From: Gammaproteobacteria bacterium
GTDB lineage: Bacteria > Pseudomonadota > Gammaproteobacteria > Granulosicoccales > Granulosicoccaceae
Assembly: GCA_019634245.1 (NCBI GenBank)
Contig: JAHQVR010000165.1
Coordinates: 1-21,733, forward strand
Direction: 5' to 3'
DNA length: 21,733 nucleotides
In this document: positions 15,329 through 21,733 of the stretch, one piece after another
How positions within the stretch are numbered: the first letter of the stretch is position 1
How the letters are laid out: each line of letters starts with the position of its first letter
Made by a program: the position numbers and the translations under genes
The notes under the pieces: model-generated
What the model was told of the DNA's origin: nothing
Databases searched by the model: none
Seen by the model: only the letters and a program-made list of their open reading frames with translations

Positions 15329-16096
15329 GTGAGTCAAACCGACACCGAACAGCAAATACGAATTTGGAAAGATCTTGCCATCAGCAAACAAATGCTGATG
15401 AACGAAGCCGCCGCGGCACTTAAATTAAAAGAAGATTGCACAGCCGACGAACTGCGCTCCGCTCTTGATGCAGCGGTAAAACGTGCCCGTGAAGCCGATG
15501 AGAATATGGCTATCACTCGCGCGGAGGCTGACGAAAAAATCGAGCAAATGAAACGGGAAATTCGCAATGTAGAGAAATCCCGCTCAGAAGCTAACGCCGC
15601 TCGAGAGGAAGCAGAAAAAAAATCTGAAGCCGCTGAACAACAGCTAAACAACGGCCGACGTGAAAATGCGGAAGCTCTCAAACGTGCCAAGCGGCAAGTA
15701 GAAGATAAGCAAAAAGAACTTAAGGCCATCAATACTGCACTGGCCGACACGCCCGATAACATACTGAAAAAACTAAAATCCTTAAAAAAGCAAAAACTCG
15801 ATGAAGCCACTGCTCGGAAAACTGCTGAAGACTCCAATCGACAGCTGAAGAAGCAAAATAAGGAACAGAAAGAAGAGCTTACAAAGCTTGAGACTCTATC
15901 CGAAAACTCAGGTGCCTTAGTGGAAAGCTTCCGTGCCCTGCAAGTTTGGGCTGAAGCAGCGTCGGGCAAACTCAAGGAAGCCGCCGTTGACTTCGATGAC
16001 CTACCTACCGTGGATGAGGAACTGGTCGTAAAACTGGAAGCTTTGACGACCACTGAAGACAGCGAAGAAGACACACGAGAGGCTGCGACCGCTTAA
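15329..16096 (+). CDS. Coiled-coil protein of unknown function
   Basis: Soluble 255-residue protein not assigned to a family. It has no signal peptide or membrane helix. Residues about 40-195 are almost uninterrupted Ala/Glu/Lys/Arg/Gln heptad-like sequence, predicted to form a long coiled coil. A short break around ALADTPDNIL (137-146) may act as a hinge. The final segment (about 200-255) is acidic and begins with a hydrophobic patch around FRALQVWAEAA. The gene starts with GTG at 15329 and has no strong Shine-Dalgarno. Four bases separate its stop from the start of the small lipoprotein gene, so the two are probably one operon. Because of the biased composition, similarity hits to SMC, myosin or tail-fibre proteins would be uninformative. 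A scaffold or filament role is possible but not shown. Confidence 0.75.
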   Translation: MSQTDTEQQIRIWKDLAISKQMLMNEAAAALKLKEDCTADELRSALDAAVKRAREADENMAITRAEADEKIEQMKREIRNVEKSRSEANAAREEAEKKSEAAEQQLNNGRRENAEALKRAKRQVEDKQKELKAINTALADTPDNILKKLKSLKKQKLDEATARKTAEDSNRQLKKQNKEQKEELTKLETLSENSGALVESFRALQVWAEAASGKLKEAAVDFDDLPTVDEELVVKLEALTTTEDSEEDTREAATA

Positions 16097-16100
16097 AACG

Positions 16101-16478
16101 GTGGTATCGACGAAAGACCGATTTCTGCCCTTTGCTAGCCTGTTCAGCGTTGTTTTACTGCTGAGCTTATCCGCCTGTGAACAATTAGCCAAGGACGGCA
16201 CAGCACCACCTTACTCCCACCGGCGCCTGCCGCCTATCGGTGCACTAGTCAATCCACAACCGGCTCTGGTTAGGTGCGATACCGAAAATCAAGCATTAGC
16301 AATGTCTTCCAGTGGTTTGTTTGTTCCTGGCTGTGAACGTCTGATCGAGATTAATACCTTTCGAGTTTTAGACCACAAACGGCGCGAATTACCCGAAGGA
16401 TCGGTTTGGTTGGTGACGGTGGCTAATGCTGATGGAAAGGTAGCGATCCTACCTTTTCCGTGGCACAACTGGGTATAG
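16101..16478 (+). CDS. Small predicted lipoprotein of unknown function
   Basis: Protein of 125 residues with a type II signal peptide: basic start, hydrophobic stretch FASLFSVVLLLSL and lipobox LSAC with lipidated Cys26. Residue 27 is Glu, not Asp, which is compatible with outer-membrane sorting by the Lol +2 rule. The mature part has two further Cys residues, in VRCDTE and VPGCERL, that could form a disulfide. The gene begins with GTG four bases after the coiled-coil gene, suggesting translational coupling. I do not recognise the mature domain. Confidence 0.7.
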   Translation: MVSTKDRFLPFASLFSVVLLLSLSACEQLAKDGTAPPYSHRRLPPIGALVNPQPALVRCDTENQALAMSSSGLFVPGCERLIEINTFRVLDHKRRELPEGSVWLVTVANADGKVAILPFPWHNWV

Positions 16479-16487
16479 AGGGACTAC

Positions 16488-16516
16488 CGCCTCGGCGTGT
16501 GAGCACCGAGGCGTTT
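16488..16516. terminator. Hairpin terminator shared by convergent genes
   Basis: A perfect 8-bp GC-rich stem, CGCCTCGG/CCGAGGCG, with a ten-base loop is followed by TTT. It sits in the 61 bases between the small lipoprotein gene and the convergent CsgG-like gene. The T tract is short, so efficiency is uncertain. Confidence 0.6.
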
Positions 16517-16539
16517 GAACGGCAGACGATTCAAACCAA

Positions 16540-17328
16540 CTAGTGAATCATGTACTCTTGCGGCGTATTTTCGACAATGTATTTTGTGGCCTCATAAATA
16601 CATGTCCGGATTGCTTTCTCCATAGGCGTGCGGGCAAAGGTACCAAGAGATCCTCCTAAACCAGCTGAACCGGTAAGCGCTCCCAGTGCAGCACCCACAT
16701 TGGCATCCTTAGCAACACCCTCAACTCGGGTTGCAGCTAATACTTCAGACGTTGCCACATCCACAATGCGAATGTCCATCGCCATTGACGATTCCTTAAA
16801 CGCACCACTGATTCCTCCGAGCAACGCACCGGCACTTCCTCCCAGCAAACCACCGACCGATCCACCGGTGCCTTTGGTGGCTGGGTCCCAGCCCGTAATC
16901 GACGCAATTACGGCAATGTCAGCACCTTTTATATTGCCGCGCTGTTTTCCACTATCGTCGGTGTACCCCTCTTCGGATAGCGCAATTTCATCTTTCACGG
17001 AGTCCAGTCGTTGTCTTTCAAGCACACGGTAACGCTTACTCTGTACCAACGAAGTGGTTAGCATGTCTTGGAGTCCCGAACTAATGCCGGCGTACTCACT
17101 GTGAGAAACACTGAAGTCTGCGCCCGCAACGCCGATCGTAGTCTTGCTCTCACCGACGCTCCACTCAAAATTCGTTACCGCAGCTTTCGCTCGGGGGCCA
17201 TCGTAGGGAGGTAGCTGTAACTCAACTCCTCGATCCACAGAGGCTTCAGGTTTAACCATACTGTCCAAACAACCGGTGAGCGGCAATGTCGCAACACACA
17301 GGACAGCGGTTCGCATCAATAACTTCAT
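16540..17328 (-). CDS. CsgG-like outer-membrane lipoprotein
   Basis: Predicted lipoprotein of 262 residues, with signal peptide and lipobox LTGC (Cys20). The mature part resembles the CsgG family: an opening strand VTNFEWSVG, then GISSGLQDMLTTSLVQSKRYRVLERQRLDSV (about 81-111, split here by motif), typical of CsgG/curli-assembly domains, and a later DIRIVDVATSEVL strand. Two glycine-rich segments (about 153-178 and 207-230) fall where CsgG has its membrane-spanning hairpins. E. coli CsgG is a nonameric pore for curli subunits and is of similar length. No csgA, csgB, csgE or csgF lies beside this gene, so a curli role is not supported here. GGAG eight bases before the ATG supports the start. 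Confidence 0.8.
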   Translation of the reverse strand: MKLLMRTAVLCVATLPLTGCLDSMVKPEASVDRGVELQLPPYDGPRAKAAVTNFEWSVGESKTTIGVAGADFSVSHSEYAGISSGLQDMLTTSLVQSKRYRVLERQRLDSVKDEIALSEEGYTDDSGKQRGNIKGADIAVIASITGWDPATKGTGGSVGGLLGGSAGALLGGISGAFKESSMAMDIRIVDVATSEVLAATRVEGVAKDANVGAALGALTGSAGLGGSLGTFARTPMEKAIRTCIYEATKYIVENTPQEYMIH

Positions 17329-17594
17329 AATCCAGTCTCCATAAAAAAGGCGGTTTCAATCACATACTCGGTGGATGGTCGGCTTACAAAACAGCCAGAA
17401 CCGCCCGCCCTGCCACATACGAATTGGGCAGAGTATCACCAAAGTAGTCTTAAAAAACGGACACTTATCTCTTTGTCTAGAAACGATCACCGAAAATTTT
17501 GGGCTACGCATTGTTTTTGTACCAACAGGGTCAAATTCAGCAGATTTTGCCACTTGGTCTATCCTAAAACTGCGAACAACGGACATTTAACAAC

Positions 17595-18128
17595 ATGCTG
17601 GACCGAATCCGCCCTGGCCTACTGGCTACCACATTTCTATCGAGCGCCTTGATAGTGGCGTGTGGCAATGACACGGCCACTGAAGAAGATCCGAAGCCGC
17701 TGATCATTATTGAAGAAGCATCCTCCAAGGGTGAAGCCAATGCCATTCCGGTGGTGCCGAAACAGATGCCAAGCCAAGAACAGCCGCTCAGTGCTGTATT
17801 TGGTGCCAGCAATGTCCCATACCCGATTTATCCCAACGGGAAGAAATACCGGGTTGGTGGAGAGAACGGTTTAAAAATCGTGGTATTCCAAACCGATGAC
17901 ACGTTTAGCGATGTGGACCAGTACTACAGCAACATCGGTGATAGCCAGGGTATGCCGAGACTATCAGCCATGACAGACTATGTGCGTTACAGTCAAAGCG
18001 CGGAAGATTTGGATCCATGGGCTACCCACAAGCCGGGTATCGTGATCCATCGGTTTAAAAATGAAGCAGAGAGAAGGGCTGTAGGTGCCAGCGCTTCGGC
18101 TAAGACCAACATTATCATGAGCTTTTAA
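17595..18128 (+). CDS. Predicted lipoprotein of unknown function
   Basis: Protein of 177 residues with a signal peptide and lipobox IVAC (Cys23). A low-complexity acidic linker rich in Glu, Pro and Lys (about 26-65) follows. The C-terminal domain (about 70-177) starts with FGASNVPYPIYPNGKKY and contains FQTDDTFSDVDQYYSNIG. This pattern, a short YP-NG segment followed by a DVxxYY helix, is seen in several uncharacterised bacterial lipoproteins that probe small periplasmic folds. No catalytic residues are evident. It is divergent from the CsgG-like gene across a 266-base gap in which I see no clear operator or RNA. Confidence 0.7.
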   Translation: MLDRIRPGLLATTFLSSALIVACGNDTATEEDPKPLIIIEEASSKGEANAIPVVPKQMPSQEQPLSAVFGASNVPYPIYPNGKKYRVGGENGLKIVVFQTDDTFSDVDQYYSNIGDSQGMPRLSAMTDYVRYSQSAEDLDPWATHKPGIVIHRFKNEAERRAVGASASAKTNIIMSF

Positions 18129-18244
18129 GCACTACTGGAGCACAGTCCTGAGAGAAGAACCAGACAGGTAACGGTTAAGAACTAAACTAACAAGAACCAA
18201 ACTGAGTATCCTAAGACGCACCCTACGCACGACGATTCAACGAT

Positions 18245-18550
18245 CTACTCAGCGAGCTCTTCGGTTTCCCGGCTTCTTTGCGGATCTGTATCTGCCATTA
18301 GCAGTCCCATAGGCAGGTTAATAGCTGCTGTAACTTTGCGAAGCAATGCGATGGACATATTTCCCTGGCCAGCCTCTAACTGCGCTAAGTATCGTTCCGA
18401 AACACCGGACACTTCTGCCAGACGCTTCCGAGACATACCGATTTCATTTCTGCGCTTACGGACGCGTAACCCGACTACGCCAAGAAACTCATCCGTTGTT
18501 AAAGAATCCAGAGACCCGACTTCTTTTGAGATATTCTGGGTCACAATCAT
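18245..18550 (-). CDS. XRE-family HTH regulator resembling the BzdR/BoxR DNA-binding domain
   Basis: Small DNA-binding protein of 101 residues. The helix-turn-helix spans about residues 27-83, with LRVRKRRNEIGMSRKRLAEV then SGVSERYLAQLEAGQGN, and MSIALLRKV. From memory this stretch is close to the N-terminal domain of BzdR/BoxR regulators of benzoyl-CoA pathways. Those regulators carry a shikimate-kinase-like effector domain after the HTH. Here the protein ends about 18 residues past the HTH, in an acidic tail, and the 116 bases downstream show no remnant of a kinase. The ATG at 18550 has no good Shine-Dalgarno. The frame is open to a GTG at 18595, with GAGGAG lying between the two. Target genes are unknown. 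Confidence 0.8.
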   Translation of the reverse strand: MIVTQNISKEVGSLDSLTTDEFLGVVGLRVRKRRNEIGMSRKRLAEVSGVSERYLAQLEAGQGNMSIALLRKVTAAINLPMGLLMADTDPQRSRETEELAE

Positions 18551-18801
18551 TAGTAATACGCCGGTGTCGCCCGACTGTCTCCTCTTCGGAAACACAACGT
18601 TACCATGTTGGAAGGTACACTTCGAGTCGATTTAAATAACAATTTACACTTCAGCGACATTGGCACGCATCACCCGACGATGTACTGACGCAAAATCAGC
18701 ATCATAGGCCGTTGAGATATATTTTTGACCAACCGTGTAAATAATTAGCAGCTAGAGAGAGGGGGGTTATGAAGCCCACTGCTGCTGCCAACAGCGGCAA
18801 T

Positions 18802-19278
18802 TTAATCCTTGAGAATGTTTTTGGCTTCGCTTAAATGGATCCGACTCGGACCATCGTCTGTTACTTTGGGCCGTCTAATCATTCGAAAAGCGCCCCATCC
18901 AGCCACGAAGAGCAATAAGAAGGGACCGAGCCATAGCACCCACGTGGAAGGTTTTAAACGGGGCTTGTACAACACAAATTCGCCATAGCGTTGCACAAGA
19001 TAGTCATCAATCTCATGCGTTGATTTTCCTTGGGTAATTTGTGCAGCTATTTCACGACGTAAATCATCTGCTAACCCAGCAGGAGAATCTGCAAGGTTCT
19101 GATTTTGGCACTTAAGGCAACGGTAGCGCTTAACCAGTTCGTCGTAATGAGCGGCCTGAACTTCAGTGTCGAACTTCACCAAAGGCTCAGCGGCAGAAAC
19201 CGGCGCAGCAAGTGTAAGAACCACGAGTATTAAAACAATAAAGGGTATTCGGCATTTCGTAAGCATGGTTGACGTCAC
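18802..19278 (-). CDS. ccmH: Cytochrome c-type biogenesis protein CcmH
   Basis: Periplasmic, membrane-tethered thiol oxidoreductase of System I cytochrome c maturation, 158 residues. It keeps apocytochrome CxxCH cysteines reduced for haem attachment with CcmF. A signal peptide (about 5-30) precedes the compact helical domain with the redox motif YRCLKCQNQN (Cys54 and Cys57) and a C-terminal membrane helix (about 113-130). It is the short, single-domain CcmH without the CcmI-like extension. The GTG start at 19278 overlaps the ccmG stop in a GTGA arrangement identical to the ccmF/ccmG junction. The ATG at 19266, preceded by GGGGTGA, is an equally plausible start. A weak hairpin just past the stop lacks a T tract. 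Confidence 0.93.
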   Translation of the reverse strand: MTSTMLTKCRIPFIVLILVVLTLAAPVSAAEPLVKFDTEVQAAHYDELVKRYRCLKCQNQNLADSPAGLADDLRREIAAQITQGKSTHEIDDYLVQRYGEFVLYKPRLKPSTWVLWLGPFLLLFVAGWGAFRMIRRPKVTDDGPSRIHLSEAKNILKD

Positions 19279-19808
19279 CCCGGTGCGGAGAGCCTGACGA
19301 GTAGTGGCTTAATTTCAGTATCAATGATCGTTTGATCTAACGGACCCGTGTGTTTGAATCGAACCACCCCCGCACCATCTACCACAAAAGTTTCTGGTAC
19401 CGCCACGACACCCCAATCTATGCCCACGCGTCCTTCATTATCTTCCAACACCAATTCAAAAGGATTACCAAATCTATTTAACCAACCCTGGGCTTCGTCC
19501 GATTGGTCTTTGTAGTTCAGCCCCACCAGCAAAATGTCGCTATTTTCTTCAGCTAGCTTTACTAAATGCGGATGTTCAGTGACACAGGAAACACACCAGC
19601 TGGCAAATACATTCAACACATACGGAGCTCCCGTGAGTTGTGCCCCCGAAATGACCGTGTTTGAATCACCTAGTATCGGTAGGGAGAACTCAGGTGCTGG
19701 CTTATCCATAAGCGCAGATGGGATGGTGCTTGAATCCAGCGTCAAGCCTTTAGCAAGAAAGCCTGCTAAAACTAAAAAAATCGCTAGAGGAACCAGCCTT
19801 AAAATCAC
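19275..19808 (-). CDS. ccmG: Thiol:disulfide interchange protein CcmG/DsbE
   Basis: Membrane-anchored periplasmic thioredoxin-like protein, 177 residues, that passes reducing power to CcmH and apocytochrome c. An N-terminal helix (about 4-20) anchors it. The thioredoxin fold has the active site ASWCVSC (Cys72 and Cys75) and the cis-proline loop VAVPETF (Pro138). The acidic-lined GLNYKDQSDEAQGWL segment is typical of CcmG/DsbE. Most relatives I recall have Pro inside the CxxC motif; here it is Val-Ser, which may shift redox potential. The GTG start overlaps the ccmF stop by four bases. Confidence 0.94.
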   Translation of the reverse strand: MILRLVPLAIFLVLAGFLAKGLTLDSSTIPSALMDKPAPEFSLPILGDSNTVISGAQLTGAPYVLNVFASWCVSCVTEHPHLVKLAEENSDILLVGLNYKDQSDEAQGWLNRFGNPFELVLEDNEGRVGIDWGVVAVPETFVVDGAGVVRFKHTGPLDQTIIDTEIKPLLVRLSAPG

Positions 19809-21733
19809 GTTTGCCCACTCACTGTTGAACCGATATCGCCCATGGTAACCGTTGGCTTAACGGGTTCTTTAGCAGTAGAACGCTTGGTTTTATAGCGTTT
19901 ATCGCCTGCCGCCAGCAACCCACCGAAGGCCATAAATAGGGTTCCCAACCAGATCCAGCGTACAAACGGCTTCACCTGCAGCCGAACACTCCAAGCACCT
20001 TCATCAAGCGGTTCACCCAATGCAATGAATATATCTCGTCCCAGTGAGCCATCAATGCCTGCTTCCGTCATGATATCCCGACGCACATCATAGACGCGCT
20101 TTTCAGGTGTAAGGGTTGCAATAGAACCGGAGCGAACAATACTAAATGTGCCTCGCGCGGCCATGTAATTAGGCCCTCGTATCTCAGTCATTCCGTTGAA
20201 CGTAATGTCATAACCCGCCACGGTGTGCTGTTCACCTGCTGACATTTTGACAACTTCTTCTTGACTGAATACGGATGTTAGTGCGACGCCCACAGTAAAT
20301 ACTGCAATACCCAAATGCGCAAGGCTCATACCCCAGAACGCAGCAGGGGTGTGTAACACGGCGGTTAATCGATTCCGTTTGTTTCTCAGCCGGTAGAACA
20401 ACCCATACACCGTACTTGCGGTAATCCACAGTGCCATAAACAATGCCAGAGCCGCAATCATTCGGGAAACCATGCCCTTGCCTTCATAGGGTATAACGGC
20501 AAAGGCCAACACGACTGCCAATACAACACTGGCCAGAGCCAACACAACGAGTGCGTTCTTCCGGCCGCTGAAATTATCTTTTTTCCAGTTTAATAAAGCG
20601 CCTATGCCGACGATCAGCAATATGGGGATCATCAGTGGCACGAACACTAAATTGAAGTACTGTGCGCCAACGGACATTTTACCTTGGCCCAGTGCATCAA
20701 CAATCAGTGGAAACAAAGTGCCCAATAAAACCGCCGCACACGCGACAACCAATAAAATGTTGTTCAGCAGCAACGCCGACTCACGACTCACAAGCTCAAA
20801 TTCAACGTTGCTGCTTAAGCGGGATGCTCTCATCGCGTATAAGGCCAATGAGCCTCCGACGACGATCAACAGAAATATTAAGATAAACGCCCCTCGGGTC
20901 GGGTCTGTAGCAAACGCATGAACCGATGTCAGCACACCAGAGCGAACGAGAAAGGTACCCAGCAAACTCAGCGAAAACGCCATCACCGCGAGTAAAGCGG
21001 TCCAGGCCTTAAACACCCCTCGCTTCTCAGAGGCTGCGATCGAATGTATCAAAGCGGTACCCACTAACCAGGGCATGAAAGAGGCATTCTCCACAGGATC
21101 CCAAAACCACCAGCCTCCCCAACCCAGTTCGTAATAAGCCCAATAACTTCCGATGGAAATCCCCAGTGTTAAAAACACCCAGGCAACATTGGTCCAGGGG
21201 CGCATAAATCGCAAAGTAGCCGAGTCTAGCTGACCGCCAATTAACGCTGCGATAGCGAAAGCAAAGGCCACGGCAAAACCCACGTAGCCCATGTAGAGCA
21301 AAGGTGGATGCGCTGCCATGCCCGGATCTTGAAGTAACGGATTTAACGAAAAGCCATCAGTTTGGGCGGGTATTAATCGCACAAAGGGGTTCGACGTGAG
21401 TATCACGAATAATAAAAAACCAATGGATATAAAGCCCAGCACAGACAGCACTCTGCTAAGCAGCTGCAGTGGAATGGAGCGGCCCCATATCGCCACCGCC
21501 GCTGTCCACACCGTCAGGATAAATACCCAGAACAGCACTGATCCTTCATGACCACCCCAGACGCCAGAAATTTTATACACCAACGGTAGAGTAGAGTTGG
21601 ACGTCTCGGCAACGTATTTAACGCTGTAGTCGCCGATCACTGAGCTATAGATCAAACAAGCGAAGGATAATCCTACGAAAAAGAACAGTAGTAACGACGA
21701 GGGTTTGGCTATCTCCATTAAACGCCTTTGACC
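19805..21733 (-). CDS. ccmF: Haem lyase subunit CcmF, truncated by the window edge
   Basis: Large polytopic membrane protein that forms the cytochrome c haem-ligation complex with CcmH. About 642 residues are visible. The reading frame stays open to the window end, giving GQRRL before the first in-frame Met at 21718. Comparison with the usual CcmF N-terminus suggests roughly 40 residues lie outside. The visible part has VWGGHEGSVLFW near its start and the tryptophan-rich haem-handling motif WGGWWFWDPVENASF, about 200 residues from that Met. Many membrane helices follow, then a C-terminal periplasmic domain containing YDITFNGMTEIRGPNY and a last membrane helix. It is translationally coupled to ccmG by a GTGA overlap. 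Confidence 0.95.
   Translation of the reverse strand, partial: GQRRLMEIAKPSSLLLFFFVGLSFACLIYSSVIGDYSVKYVAETSNSTLPLVYKISGVWGGHEGSVLFWVFILTVWTAAVAIWGRSIPLQLLSRVLSVLGFISIGFLLFVILTSNPFVRLIPAQTDGFSLNPLLQDPGMAAHPPLLYMGYVGFAVAFAFAIAALIGGQLDSATLRFMRPWTNVAWVFLTLGISIGSYWAYYELGWGGWWFWDPVENASFMPWLVGTALIHSIAASEKRGVFKAWTALLAVMAFSLSLLGTFLVRSGVLTSVHAFATDPTRGAFILIFLLIVVGGSLALYAMRASRLSSNVEFELVSRESALLLNNILLVVACAAVLLGTLFPLIVDALGQGKMSVGAQYFNLVFVPLMIPILLIVGIGALLNWKKDNFSGRKNALVVLALASVVLAVVLAFAVIPYEGKGMVSRMIAALALFMALWITASTVYGLFYRLRNKRNRLTAVLHTPAAFWGMSLAHLGIAVFTVGVALTSVFSQEEVVKMSAGEQHTVAGYDITFNGMTEIRGPNYMAARGTFSIVRSGSIATLTPEKRVYDVRRDIMTEAGIDGSLGRDIFIALGEPLDEGAWSVRLQVKPFVRWIWLGTLFMAFGGLLAAGDKRYKTKRSTAKEPVKPTVTMGDIGSTVSGQT

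Noticed and set aside
15334..16074. Long antisense frame of 246 codons opposite the coiled-coil gene
   Set aside because: It is Ser/Ala/Phe-rich, exactly as expected from the complement of GAA-, AAA- and GCx-rich coiled-coil codons, and it has no recognisable domain or ribosome binding site.
17450..17590. Repeated ACGGACA motif upstream of the orphan lipoprotein gene
   Set aside because: Seven bases twice within about 120 bases is within chance expectation and the copies do not align with any promoter element.
17371..17652. Short plus-strand frames (93 and 71 codons) between the CsgG-like and orphan lipoprotein genes
   Set aside because: They overlap each other and run into the lipoprotein gene out of frame or up to its start, have no ribosome binding site and show no recognisable protein character.
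18780..18801. Hairpin GCTGCTG-N4-CAGCGGC after ccmH as a terminator
   Set aside because: The stem has one non-Watson-Crick position and there is no T tract on the minus strand, so I did not list it as a terminator.

Overview
The window looks like chromosomal DNA of a free-living, probably aerobic Gram-negative bacterium, most likely a gammaproteobacterium. The evidence is a System I cytochrome c maturation operon, three predicted outer-membrane-type lipoproteins, several periplasmic adaptor proteins and abundant c-di-GMP signalling, at a mid-range GC content. I cannot fix the genus. No rRNA, tRNA, insertion sequence, CRISPR array or phage gene is visible, and there is no obvious island boundary.

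Region 1 (1-6372) is a c-di-GMP signalling locus. On the minus strand a membrane hybrid histidine kinase with two C-terminal HPT domains lies 13 bases upstream of a response regulator carrying a degenerate GGDQF domain and an intact-looking EAL domain. Divergently, a REC-GGDEF diguanylate cyclase with an intact GGEEF motif and I-site is read on the plus strand. The shared intergenic region holds a perfect 18-bp palindrome of the CRP type.

Region 2 (6420-11262, minus strand) is the most unusual part. It is a tightly packed three-gene operon of adaptor-like membrane proteins: a GAF-like/HlyD protein, a PqqD-like/M50 site-2-protease/HlyD fusion, and a short HlyD protein. No ABC ATPase, RND pump, MFS permease or outer-membrane channel lies beside it in this window.

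Region 3 (11458-15019, plus strand) is a catabolic operon: glutaryl-CoA dehydrogenase, a D-2-hydroxyglutarate dehydrogenase-like flavoprotein and an AEC-family transporter. It suggests use of glutarate, lysine or related five-carbon acids. A structured 309-base intergenic stretch follows.

Region 4 (15329-18595) holds poorly characterised genes: a soluble coiled-coil protein and a small lipoprotein in tandem, a CsgG-like lipoprotein convergent to them across a shared hairpin terminator, another orphan lipoprotein, and a stand-alone XRE/BzdR-type regulator.

Region 5 (18802-21733, minus strand) is the 3' end of a ccm operon, ccmF-ccmG-ccmH, with GTGA overlaps at both junctions. ccmF runs off the right edge of the window. 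No ccmI follows ccmH.
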